Positions 33,801-44,925 of a DNA stretch of 64,000 bases are shown piece after piece. Location of the stretch: assembly GCA_030704615.1 (NCBI GenBank), contig CM060734.1, positions 53,708,042 through 53,772,041 of the forward strand. The letters are read 5' to 3'. Each line of letters opens with the position of its first letter. The stretch's first letter is position 1. The notes under the pieces were generated by a model. It saw only the letters and a list, made by a program, of their open reading frames with translations, was not told the origin of the DNA and did not search any database. Made by a program: the position numbers and the translations under genes. The DNA is from Takakia lepidozioides. Taxonomy: Eukaryota; Streptophyta; Takakiopsida; Takakiales; Takakiaceae.

Positions 33801-34601
33801 ATCTGGATGGTATTGCAGGCTTATCTTCTCATTTTGTCCATCTAGCGAAGGGTAAAGTCCAGCTAGCGAAGTAGCAGGTCCATGCAGAGCAAGGATGGCT
33901 GGAGCTGGATAAGAGGGGAGCAGTAGAAGAACCAGCCGGAATATAGTGGATAATTGTTGGGTGGTATACAATAATCTGCATTTGGATGCTAACCTCGCAG
34001 GCTGTAGCAGTCAATAACCTGGGCAAGGTCAAAACTGCCTCTCAAATGGTAGCACTTACTCTTCTGCTGGCCACTCGAGATGGCGGGTAAGTGGTTTGTG
34101 GTTGTTCCTGTCATGAAGCTCTGCATATGTTTGAAAGGTGGCTTACCATGTCTGCAGTCGCCAATACCCCGTTCGAGTTTAAGAGCAGCCTTTTAGCAAT
34201 CCACTGTACAGCCTCTCCCCGTTCTCCACTAAGCACAAAAGAACCGCGGGAGACAGATGGTCCTGGTGGGCTGTTCAGTCACCTAATCAGTTTTCAGAGC
34301 CATAGGGCATTGGCACCCCGGTGACAATACTCTCAGGTGCAGGGTGAGAGCACTCTGATGAGGAAAGATTTCATATACAAACATCAGTAACAATCTGAAT
34401 TAAAAGAACCTCTTCGACTCAATCATTGATAAGGTATAATTGCTAGTAACCTCCAGTTGGGTATACTCTTGTGACAGGGGAGGTGCGGCACTTGGAGCTG
34501 CAGGTATTAGCCTGCTGTACATTGCTGCAGGTCTTGCATTGTGGTCACTTGCTGTATACATCAAGGCCATGTGCGAAAGCTTGACCAGGGCACGAACCTA
34601 A
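30835..34601 (+). CDS. PGP1: Phosphatidylglycerophosphate synthase (CDP-diacylglycerol--glycerol-3-phosphate 3-phosphatidyltransferase)
   Basis: Makes phosphatidylglycerophosphate from CDP-diacylglycerol and glycerol-3-phosphate, the first committed step to phosphatidylglycerol (chloroplast) and cardiolipin (mitochondria). Seven exons: 30835-31453, 32067-32164, 32634-32684, 32899-33012, 33510-33566, 34001-34086, 34478-34601. All have GT/AG ends, phases match, and the total is 382 codons plus TAA. The N-terminal 180 residues are basic and low in similarity, as expected for an organelle transit peptide. The enzyme begins at LLTLPTMLTLARVAAVPAML. The CDP-alcohol phosphatidyltransferase signature spans the exon 2-3 junction (DWLDGYLARK then GAFLDPVADK), with all acidic residues present. 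IIGREITMSALREWAA and NNLGKVKTASQMVALTLLLA follow the plant PGP1 pattern. Hydrophobic segments close the protein. The start chosen is the first ATG of the open exon; ATG 30847 is an alternative. Confidence 0.95.
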
Positions 34602-36314
34602 ACATTCTGAGTTGGAGAAGCTAGAGCAAGGATAGCTCCTCCTTTTTTTCAGCATAGTTTCATGTAGGGCATTCAAGAAGCTTGGTCGAATGGGAGGAGC
34701 ATGTCCAAACATTCATAGTAAGCCATCTTGCTGCAATTCTAGTTGGAGCTAGAAGTTAGGCTCCTTCCCGAGTCAGAGTCTGGTGACACCAGCCCCACAA
34801 GCTGGGTCAGTATCACAAGTGAGCCATTCAAAGGTCGGAGTAATTTGGTTGTGATCAGTGTATGTTACATGCCCTTCACTTCATTTTCTCCAGTACTCTG
34901 ATATTTATATTTTATATTTTTTGAGTGTAATATTGAAGACTGTTCAGAATTGGAACGGAACCTGTCATGGCCACCAACATGGACACCAGCATTGCACTCT
35001 ATGCGAACTTTAAGAAAAGCCTCATGAAACTTCGAATCCATAGGTCAATGATAGAACCTGTGGATACTTCATTAGAAAGATAAATGCTTATCACACAACT
35101 CATCAACCTAATCTTTTATCACGTCTCCTACTTCGTTTGTTCCATTGTCAATGGGCTTAATTCCATCCGGACATAAAGTCAGATTTCCGGTGTCAATCAG
35201 GTAGAGTTCATGACAGTACATTGATTTAGACTCCTTCTCGCTTTGCCTTTATACGAATAAGATAGTGTTTTGCTAAACTGAAGGAATTGGCTCTCTAGTC
35301 CCCAGTCTCAGCAATGAATGCTCCAGTTGCCACCAAAGACTGACTAAGTGATTGCTCTGGCTCCACTCAGTGGCCATGAAGACTTGCTGGTGTCCCAACT
35401 TCTTAACCCCGGAGTAGCTCTTATCAGCCATCATGTTGCCAACCTACAATTGTGACAAAGATCCATGCCAGGATTTGGGTGCCCCTCCAACAAGGCTGTT
35501 CCCAATCCTTTCTATTTCTCCATTTTGAGTGCTTGTTGACTCCAGCTTGCTGCAATCAATCACTGGCTGCTGTCGGCCTTAGGCCCTTCACTACTGACCT
35601 CATTTCTTGAAAATGGTCGCCTTGCCTTCTTATCGCTCATCTACTGCATTGTGATCTTGTTCCCTCTCTGGCCTCCAGAGGTTCAACATCCAGAGGCATG
35701 TTCTCAGGATGACATGGGGGGCAAGAGTGCGTTGTGTTGGGCCGTCTGGGAGTGGACAGTCTTACAAGATTCAGCACATCACTGGAGACAGGTTTCCTCG
35801 CTGGATGCAGCTGCTGGAGAGTAGGATGATGAAACACAGTCCCGTGGGGATTCTCTCTGAACTTGTCATAAATAACGTCTGGGATTGTATACATTGTAGG
35901 CTACCTTAAGATAGATAAGACTTTGATACAAAGTTAGCTTTGGTCAGATGATATGGGCATCCTGGACTACCACTTTCAGACAAATTGGTAGTCACAGCTT
36001 TGGGCAGTCACAAACAGGGGTCCTCCCAAATATTTGTACACAAGCTTGAGGGGAAGAAACAGCCATAACTGGAGGCTTGGGTTTTCAACACATGCTGCCG
36101 GTCCTGCCTCTCAATGTTAGTAAAAGGCCTGTTAGCAACCCAATAGACGATGCTCATGAGGGAACATATAGCATCATACTAACATGCCCAAACCGAAAGC
36201 AACCAGTGCACCTTCTCAGCAGCACGTAACCAGAGTTAGACAGCACTTTTAGGTCTTACCCTGGACAGCTGGACTTTCCTGTTTGAGGGCAGTAAATCGG
36301 CTTGTATAATCTGC
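34602..36314. other. Convergent intergenic region between PGP synthase and CWC25
   Basis: Holds the 3' flanks of both genes. An 86-codon minus-strand open stretch at 35637-35894 (YDKFRENPHGTVFHHPTLQQ, then Pro-rich) looks somewhat protein-like, but I recognise no family and cannot connect it to further exons. No repeats of the families seen elsewhere. Confidence 0.4.
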
Positions 36315-39305
36315 TCATCTCCGAAATGAGTTGCTGTCTCCATTCATGCTAGACCTTTCATGAAAATGGGCACGCCTTCTCACACTCTTCTCTACAGTAA
36401 AATTGCCTTGCTTCTCTGTCCCATACACAGTTCTGTGTGTATCTGCAATAAAATTCTTTCCAGACCTAGTTGCTGCTTGCTTTGCTTCAGCAAAATCAAC
36501 GTCTGATGCTTTCTTTAAACGATGCCACCTCTGCTCTTCATGAACTTCAGCATTGACCTGCATTTCTAAAAGCCGAGCTGCTTTATCTGCATCTGATATT
36601 GGGACTGGTCGATGTTTTCCTTTTGAGACATTCCTGGGATGCAACCCAGCAAGTGCCGCTTCATCTTTAATGCCACCATCTGGATGGCGGATAGAATCTT
36701 GCTTGTGCATGTTGCCAACATTAGAAGCATGGTCATCATTTCCTATGTTATACTGTGAGCTTCTCCTTCTCGAGCTGTGCACTTCAAGCCTCATCTGGGA
36801 TCTCAAGTCTTGTCCGTCCTCTGCGTGATCGTGTTTGTGCCTTTGAGCACCGTTTTCATGTGATTTCGAGTCGCGTGCGTTGTCTGAGTGGCCGAATCTA
36901 TGCCTTCGATCACTGTCACCCTTTGAATCATGTACATCTTCTGAGTTGTTGTGCTTGCGCCCTCGATCACCATCATCATGTACTCTTGAATGGCGTGCAT
37001 CTTCTGAATGGCCATATCTATGGCTGCGATCCCCATCTTGAGGTCGTCTTGAGTCATGTGCCTCCTCAGTGTGGCCAGATCTAACCCTTCGATCATAGTT
37101 GTAGAGCGATCTTGACTCGCGTGCTTCCCCAGATCTATGCCTCTCATCACCATTGTCCTGCATTTCCTGCTTAGTGAATCCAGTTTTGGTTTCTCTATAT
37201 GCCTGCCCACTCCTGAAGTCAACCTCATCCTCCACTGCTTGCCTATGGCTCTGCTTATAGTGCTCAGAATCAGAAGAGGCCTCACTGCTGCTCCCTTCTT
37301 GACGTTTCTTCCGCTTTTTGTCCTTGCGTTGCTTCTGTTGGGCCTCTTTCATCATCCGCTTCTCATCTTTGGTCCTCTTCTTCATTTCAACCTGCATGTT
37401 CTTACCACTTCTATAATTTATGGCTCTTCAATTGTCATTAGAAGAGCACCAGTGAACCTGAAGACCAAGATTCATACGAAGTATCCCCTTAAAGCTTACA
37501 ATCTTGTGCGTAAAATGATGCGCGATTGGGCAGCCAACAAGAGACATACTCAGGACATCACAGTGCGCCAATTAAGTTGTGAACCATCAATTCTAGAAAA
37601 TACCACATTGCATCAGAAGTCATTTGAACCACTCCCATCCAAATCATAAAATGCTAGTTAACACCCAATGCTGGACAGACCAGAACATGTCACATGACAA
37701 TGAAACAAGCAATGGCCAGTCGACCAGTTGAACTAAGCATATCCTGAAACCGTATTGAAAGTCTCACATAAAGTGGCTGGTTTCCAAAATCAATCTACTG
37801 AGTCATAACGACAGAAATTTATTCTAAGCTGCAAGTAACAGTAAAAGGAAAGTGAAAACAGCGCACCTCCTTTCTGAGTTGTTCCATCTTTACGGGGTTG
37901 TTCTTAATGCGTGCCAAAGCTGCTTGCTCTTGCTGCCTGATCAACAACAAAGGGTCTGAATGAAGCTTCCTCCAAGTGTCATTTGCAGATGCTGGCTTTT
38001 CCTCGACAAACAGCGCACCAGGTGCTGCAGCTGCCTGCTTGCACAGGAACACCCACAAGAACACTTCAACATAGAGTCAGGAAAAAGAAACACTTCATGA
38101 AAGAGAAAAGGAAAGCTCATAGAATGGAAAGGAGTTTGGAGTAGAACTGCAGTAAAGCTGGACCTCTAATACAAAAGGAATAGCCTCGGCTAAGGTCAAG
38201 GAATAGACCTTCATGCATGGAACGACATACAGCCTTGCAAACCTCTCCAGGATTGCATTGTCTGTGAAATACATCAGGTATCCCTTAAGAGTCTACAATC
38301 ACAGGTTTAAGAATGCAGTATGTAGCAAAGAGTCATTGGACAGACATAGGTGCCCGTTTTCTTACTTTGTGCTACGATTCCTCTGACTCCTAGGATTGAG
38401 GTGCAGGTTCCGTTAAAAGAACAGAGTGTATCAGAAGCAAAGAGCCTGTACCTTAGCTAGCTCAGTGTCATCCTTAGGCACCTCCACAGGCTTGCCCATA
38501 AGATATTCATCCGTTGTTGAGCCCTTCCCAACTGATAGACCAGAGTCATACAGAAACTCCAACCGTTCCTGCCGCCTGCAGATACAAAAGGAAAAGGAAT
38601 AATTACTGTGAACAACTCTAGAATCATCCAACAACCGCATCCTTGCCAATGGCGGATTACTTTGAGGGGCACCAAGTTCTCCCCAAGTTGCTGCAAATTG
38701 ATGCCTACACAACAAGTGTACTGTTTCCATTGATTACAGCAATCTTCGCCCCTTCAAGGCTCAACTGCCACGAGAGTAACTCCTTGACAAGCCAGCCTAT
38801 CCAAGTTCGGTTCTGGCACTAAAAGACAGCTCAAAACTCCAGCACGATTTCGGAATGGCTATTGCGGCAAAGTGAAAAATGATCTCATAGTTTGCAACGA
38901 ATTCTACTGACAAATCTGTGAGGCTCACCATAAAGTGTTAGGGTAGACACAACCAACGGTAAGCATTCACGAAGAGGAGAGGATGCTAGACACATATACA
39001 CAGACAGACTCAAACACATCCAAAGCAACTACGAAGCACCACACCCGCAGAACACAGATACACCAAGCAGGTATGGATAACATAACCCGAGGAAAAGCCA
39101 CCAAGTAAGAGCATTACGGAGCCAGGCCAGCTTGCTCTTGAAGTTGCCGGAACTCGGACGCTTCACGCTCGTCATGGATCTGCTTCCGCAACTCTTCCAG
39201 CTTCTTCTTCTCCGCCTCATGCTTCTGCTCCGCTTTCCACACCGTCTCAATATTCCGTAAACTTCCTGTGTGCCATCCTTTCTTGTTCAAAAACTTCAAC
39301 GCCAT
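36315..39305 (-). CDS. CWC25: Pre-mRNA-splicing factor CWC25 homologue
   Basis: CWC25 joins the activated spliceosome (Prp19-associated) and promotes the first transesterification step. Four exons on the minus strand: 39305-39118, 38575-38452, 38034-37867, 37391-36315, all GT/AG, in phase, 518 codons. Exon 1 gives the family signature FLNKKGWHTGSLRNIETVWK with KLEELRKQIHDERE and LQEQAGL. Exon 2 continues RQERLEFLYDSGLSVGKGST. Exon 3 has SANDTWRKLHSDPLLLIRQQ and ARIKNNPVKMEQLRK. The long last exon holds a Lys/Arg/Ser-rich spacer with about six imperfect 17-20 residue repeats (for example DRSHRYGHSEDARHS, RRHRFGHSDNARDSK), then the conserved C-terminus (EEQRWHRLKKA, FIADTHRTVYGTEKQG, SVRRRAHFHER). 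It is divergent from the CBS/PB1 gene, with which it probably shares a promoter. Confidence 0.95.
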
Positions 39306-39787
39306 TGCTCCCCACCCTCCCGCCCCGCAGCAGATCACCTAGACAACGGATGCAGACTCGCGGATGCAGACTCAATCACGTCAAGCAGATCCGAGCTTCA
39401 ACTCATTCCATACCAGAGAAACGAGAAGCAAACAGGATTTCCCCCTCACTCGTCCATCAACTCTTAGGGCTAGGGTTCCACCAAAGCAAAGAGAAAGGGT
39501 TCCGCGCCGAACCTGGGGCAGGAAACCGTATTATACATACGGGATACGGAATATACGTGCCATGTGTGGGAGGAGAGAGGGAGAGTAAGTAGTGTGCGGG
39601 CATGATGGCGAGGGTGGGGAGTTGAGGGTCGGAGTGAAGGATTGGCTTCGGATCGACGAGAAAGACGGTGGGGATGGTGCGGAGCAATTGCAGTGTGGCA
39701 GTGTTCTCATGACACGCGCACACAGCCGCAGGTAGGACTTGGCAGCAGCTTTGTTGTGGTGCAGCAAGGCGAGGGAGGGGGTTACAG
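39306..39787. promoter_or_regulatory. Shared head-to-head promoter with telo-box-like site
   Basis: Only 482 bp separate the CWC25 start (39305, minus) from the CBS/PB1 start (39788, plus). Near the CWC25 side, 39464-39477 (TTAGGGCTAGGGTT) reads AACCCTAGCCCTAA on the minus strand, close to the plant telo-box AAACCCTAA found in promoters of housekeeping genes. No strong TATA box is seen. Confidence 0.5.
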
Positions 39788-42700
39788 ATGAGTAGCCAGG
39801 GGTCTGCCGCTGCTGTGGCACAGCAGGGGCCCGGTGCGAAGCGGCAGCCCTCGCAGAAACGGCCATCGCTCAACCGAAAGAAGTCCGCTGACAATGGCAT
39901 TGCAGGGCTTCGCAAGCCGGGCGGCATTGGGCGGACCACGTATGTTCCCTGTGCTGTGCTGTTTGTCTTGCACCGGTGAAGAATTGACTAGGGGGTGGCC
40001 GGCAAGTGGTGTAATTTGGAATTGGTGGCAGCGTGGTGGGATTGGAAAGAACTGGCTCATCAAGTCACTTTAGGATAGCAGCACTATTGGAATATCGTAT
40101 GGTTGTTAGTACATGGACACGGGTGGCAGCTTTGTAATCAGACATGTTGTAGGGTTAGCTGATGTGGGTTTCGGAGATGCAGGTCCACGCCAGGGGAGAG
40201 GACGGTGAAGAGGTTGAGGTTATCTAAGGCACTCACCATTCCTGATGGCACCACTGTTGCGGATGCATGCCGCCGGATGGCCACCCGGCGTGTTGATGCT
40301 GCTCTTCTTACTGATTCCGGGGCTCTTCTTTGTGGCATCATTACGGACAAGGTGCCACTCCACTCCATCTGCACAGCTGGTCCTATTTTGTCACAGTAAT
40401 TATGCGCACACTGTGCATCCGTGTACATTACGATGTGTGTGACTCTACAGAGAGATGCACTTCTTTGACTGATGGGTGGTGTGGGATTAAAGGATGTGGC
40501 AACGCGAGTTATTGCTGAAGGGCTAAAACCGGAGGAGACATCCGTGTCAAGAGTGATGACAAGAAATCCTATTTTTGTGATGGGCGACACATTGGCTGTT
40601 GAAGCTCTGTCGAAAATGGTACAAGGTGGGTATCATGCTTCTTCGTCTTGGGCAGCCTACTCTTGACCTGACCCAATACCTCGGCTTCTCTGTAGAAGAA
40701 ATTTGTTTTCTTTGTGGGTAGTTCTTCTTGACCACCCATATTTTTCTCAGACTTTGTGGGTCTTGAATTCAAGGTATTTTTCCAGTCATGGTGTGGGTTC
40801 AAGGTGGAGTTTGTGATGGATTTTTTGTAGACAAGGAAGCAGCTGACAGGGCATGGGTGTTGTGAACAGGCAAATTCAGGCATTTGCCAGTGGTGGAGAA
40901 TGGGGAGGTGGTGGCTCTGCTGGACATCACAAGGTGTCTCTATGATGCTATTGCTCGGATGGAACGGGCAGCTGAGAGAGGCAATGCCATTGCTGCTGCA
41001 GTTGAGGGTGTTGAGCGCCAGTGGGGCCACAACCTGAACGGTGAGTTGTCACCTAGTTACAAAGAGACTTATGCAATTAGTCTGCCCTGTATTTAGTCTT
41101 GTATATTTGTCTTTCTAGTCCTCATATTATATTTCTTGCAAGTAATATGGGCTCTTTGGGGTCCAGACAAATCGAGTTTCATTGACACACTACGAGAGCG
41201 AATGTTTCGGCCCACTCTAGGGTCTTTGATCACGGAATCCACCAAGTGAGTTCACGCATTCTCTTAGTTCTTGCTACAGGTCGTGTGCTCATGCATGTCC
41301 AATTGTTTGACACTTTGAGAGCAATGGTGGACCTGAAGCCTGGGGCGCATGTACAGGTCAATGGCTGCTGTAGTTAAGTCAGGTAGGCTGTAAACCTAAG
41401 GCCAGGCGCATGTATCTGGTTTCCCTATCCACGGCCTAAAGGTCTATACTTGAGACAACTTTAAGCTGGGTGATTACTTGGTCGTGCTCTATTTGACTAT
41501 TAGAACTGTTTTCATGGAATCTAGCTATAAAATTCTACTGAAGTACAATATTTTCCTCCTCAAGTTTGTGTGTGAAGGGATGGGTGCTGTTGAAGAAGAC
41601 TAATGAACTGCTGACTCTGGGGCAGCTAGTGGCTGTGCAGTAGTATGTAGTTCTTAGCTCAGTATTTGGTTGCTAGGAATTTCTACTCTTGAGTGGACAT
41701 GTGGGGTGTAGTGATGATGGTGTTGCTACGATGGGTGGTTGTGGTTGTGTAGAGTGGCAACGGTTGCACCATCTGATACTGTGTATACTGCAACTAAGAA
41801 AATGCGGGATCTACGGATGAATTCTGTCATCATTACCAATAACAATAAGCCACAGGGTATTCTCACGTGAGTACATTGTTCTTCTCAACTCAATGTGACT
41901 GCCTTTTTGCTGTGTCTTGTTCAATGTGACTCCAGTCATGATTGTGATTTGAACTTGGTCACTCGAGTGAATAGCTGGGTTTTGTGACTGCAGCTCCAAA
42001 GATGTGCTGATGCGAGTTGTTGCAGCAGGCCACACTCCTGAAACAACTACTGTGGACAAGGTACCTTTCTGTCTGAAGTGTGGATGGTGTAGCCTAATCT
42101 CTTTGTGAAGATGGATAGATGTACCACAATGGGCATGGGTTCCAGGATCTGAGGTTGAGGTATGGGGTTTTCTCTGGGTGGGGTGCAGGTGATGACCCCC
42201 AATCCAGAGTGTGCTACATTGGATACCACGTTGGTTGATGCACTGCACACCATGCATGATGGGAAATTCCTCCATCTTCCTGTCGTGGACCGAGGTATGT
42301 ACATCTGGTTGCAATCCCTTCTTTTGCAATCATGTACAAGTTTGTAAAGTTTGGAGACTGACCCCTACTATCTTGTGTCCTGCAGAGGGGCACATAGTGG
42401 CATGTGTGGATGTATTGCAGCTCACACATGGGGCAGTGGCTACTGTGAGTTTACCGTCCTTCCACCCTTGCCATGTAGTTAGTGAGCATAGTGTGAGGAG
42501 TAGCTATGTTCCAAATATCTTTTTACAAGACACAGAGGCCTGAAGCTCAATGCATGTTACATCCAAAATCTCTACACCTTTACAAGATTAAGTGATGTCT
42601 TTACAAGTAAAATGTTGGCCCTTTCAATTTAGTTACATGGTTGAAAATGGTAGCACATTGAAGGCTTGCATGGCTTGCAAGAGGAAGTTCCGGACTTGGA

Positions 42701-44925
42701 GAGTCACACAGATTGGTCCTTTCTGTCTGCCTATTCTCCACCTCAAACTTAGTCTAGAAAAAATTGATTCTGCAGAGATGATTATTTTCGCAGTTTTTTT
42801 AAAATGGGGCAAGTGGGTTTATGACATGTGTTGCCTGCTGAATTTCCCTTACGTCCTCGCTGTCCATTAGCATTTTTCATGTGGCTATTCATTAGGACTC
42901 ATGGAAGGATCTGAATGGCCTTAATTTCATCAGCCCCAAATGTGCTTTGTTGATTCACCTGACCTTATCTGGCGTTACTGCTGCTTTGAATTGGAATTGG
43001 AATATGTAATGCCAACCTTCAAAATATTCCAAGAAACCTGATCTCAGCTTTATAGATGGGTTCTCTTTCACGTTGTCAGATAATGTAGGGACAATTTGAT
43101 AATGACACTCAAACAATATTAAAAGGATTCATAACAAACAGAGAGTGATGATGTGAGATTTCACTTGAGCCACAAATTAAGCACTTAGTGGAAATCAACC
43201 ATGTTTTTTTCAGTCTCAAGGTTACATATAGGTGCAATGTTTTTGGAATATTGTCATGCTCTTTTATAGCTTAGATAGCAACCTTTAGTGGGGGCATAAT
43301 TTTGGTGTGGGAGATCTTGACAGGATGAGATGGATGTTTGCTTTGGGGAAGGTTGGAAGCAGTGGGAGCCCTGGTGGGGACATGGCGAATACAATGCTGC
43401 AGAAGTTTTGGGATTCAGCTTTGGCTTTGGAGCCAGCAGAGGATGATGATGATTCTCATAGGTGAACATTTTTGCTTTGTCCATATAAGACTTTGGATTA
43501 TTGTGAGGGACGTTGTCTTCCTTACACAAACTGTCATTTTGTCATTCTATGATGGCTATAGGACCATTCTCCACTGTATACGAAAGGTGGTTGTCTCTTT
43601 GCATGCAGCTTAATGCTTGGAGATGCAAAGGCTGTGTTGCAGTTATTGTGCTACTCTTCATTCTGCTGCAGTCATCTGGAAGAATATTCCTTGTGATGTG
43701 TAGTCCATCCTTGGTCTCAAAAGACTGTATCTTTGATTTCAGTGACATATCAGCAAGGCTGGCTGCATCAGAGGCCTATGGATCAGAAGCAGGGAGGGCA
43801 GGCTATCCATCTTTAGGACTAGGCAACACTTTTCCGTTCAAGCTGGAAGATCGGAAAGGCCGCGTCCATCGATTCAACTGTGGTAGGTTTGCACAGCATC
43901 TACTATATTTGCTTACTTGTCCATTGCTTTTGGTAACCAGTATGTTGTCCCTTGCTACATCTTCCAATGTTGTCAACAGTGAAAGATGGCAGTTGTAGGA
44001 CAACAACAAGAGGATCAAGTGTGGTTGTGCGGATGAAATTGTGCAGGAACTGAGAGCCTCACGGAGCTGATCTCTAAAATAGTACAGAAGGTTGGAGATG
44101 ATGTTGACCGCAATCAGCTTCCGGATGTGATGGTACGTACTATGTGCTGCTTTTGTTATGGTGTCTTTGTAAAGTTTATGGTGGGGGTGTTTCTGGAGCT
44201 GCCTAAGGCCGAAGTGTTGAGGCTCAAAGGAAGGTTGGGGCATGATGCAAATGCAGTATGAGGACGATGAGGGTGATCGGGTAGTGCTGGGCAGTGATAG
44301 TGATCTGGTGGCTGCAGTCAACTTCGCTCGTATCAGCGGCGGGAAGGTTAGTCTCACCGTGCCTTGGCTCACTGCTACTTGTCGGAACCATGCAAGTGCA
44401 ATAGAATGGTGAGTATATTGCTTGCCACCCTCAGCATTTCTTTTGAGACCGTAAGGGTGATATCTTTTACACCAATTGGTAGCAATTAGCGAGTTTTCTT
44501 TCTTCCAATCCCGCCATTGTAACCCTGTTTGAGAACTGCTCACAATGAATATTTGCTCCATGTTAAGGGGAAATGAGCAGCAAAAACTCACTGGTAAGAG
44601 AGGTACAGAGAAAGAGATCTATTGTTGTCTGCCTTGCTGAAGTTGTTTTATATTGAGCTTGAAGCTATCCCTGTAGGTCCACCTGTAAACTTGTCACTGT
44701 TTGCCAACTTTCTGGCTAACACCAGCACGTGGTGAAATCCAGGGCTTGAAGCTATACTTAGATTATTCGCGCGTGGGCAAATATGTACCTCCTATGTCGT
44801 TGCCACCTGTGCTAGAGACAACGCACAAGCAGAATTGGAGAACCATGGAGATAGCTCTGGTGGCAGGAGCTGCTGCCGTGGTGGGAGTAAGCCTGGCATT
44901 ATATCTGCGCCGCTCTAATGCGTGA
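39788..44925 (+). CDS. CBS-domain and PB1-domain protein with C-terminal membrane anchor (CBSCBSPB family)
   Basis: Fourteen exons: 39788-39939, 40201-40351, 40493-40625, 40870-41040, 41167-41245, 41753-41866, 41994-42060, 42189-42294, 42386-42444, 43352-43461, 43743-43882, 44047-44132, 44257-44346, 44743-44925. All have GT/AG ends and the total is 546 codons plus TGA. Order: basic Ser-rich N-terminus (KRQPSQKRPSLNRKKSAD); CBS 1 (ALTIPDGTTVADACRRMATR); CBS 2 (VMTRNPIFVMGDTLAVEALS, HLPVVENGEVVALLDI); CBS 3 (VATVAPSDTVYTATKKMRD); CBS 4 (VMTPNPECATLDTTLVDALH, FLHLPVVDRE); a linker (NTMLQKFWDSALALEPAEDD); PB1 (FPFKLEDRKGRVHRFNC, YEDDEGDRVVLGSDSDLVAA); and a single C-terminal hydrophobic helix (ALVAGAAAVVGVSLALYL) followed by RRSNA. 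CBS pairs usually bind adenosine nucleotides, and PB1 mediates protein pairing. The precise role of this plant family is not established. The tail suggests C-terminal anchoring in an intracellular membrane. Confidence 0.95.

Noticed and set aside
35637-35894. Small minus-strand gene with FRENPHGTVFHHPTLQQLHP
   Set aside because: It looks somewhat protein-like, but no family, start context or partner exon could be identified.
36800-37150. CRISPR-like or satellite array
   Set aside because: The repeats are codon-phased and encode the His/Arg/Ser-rich spacer of CWC25.
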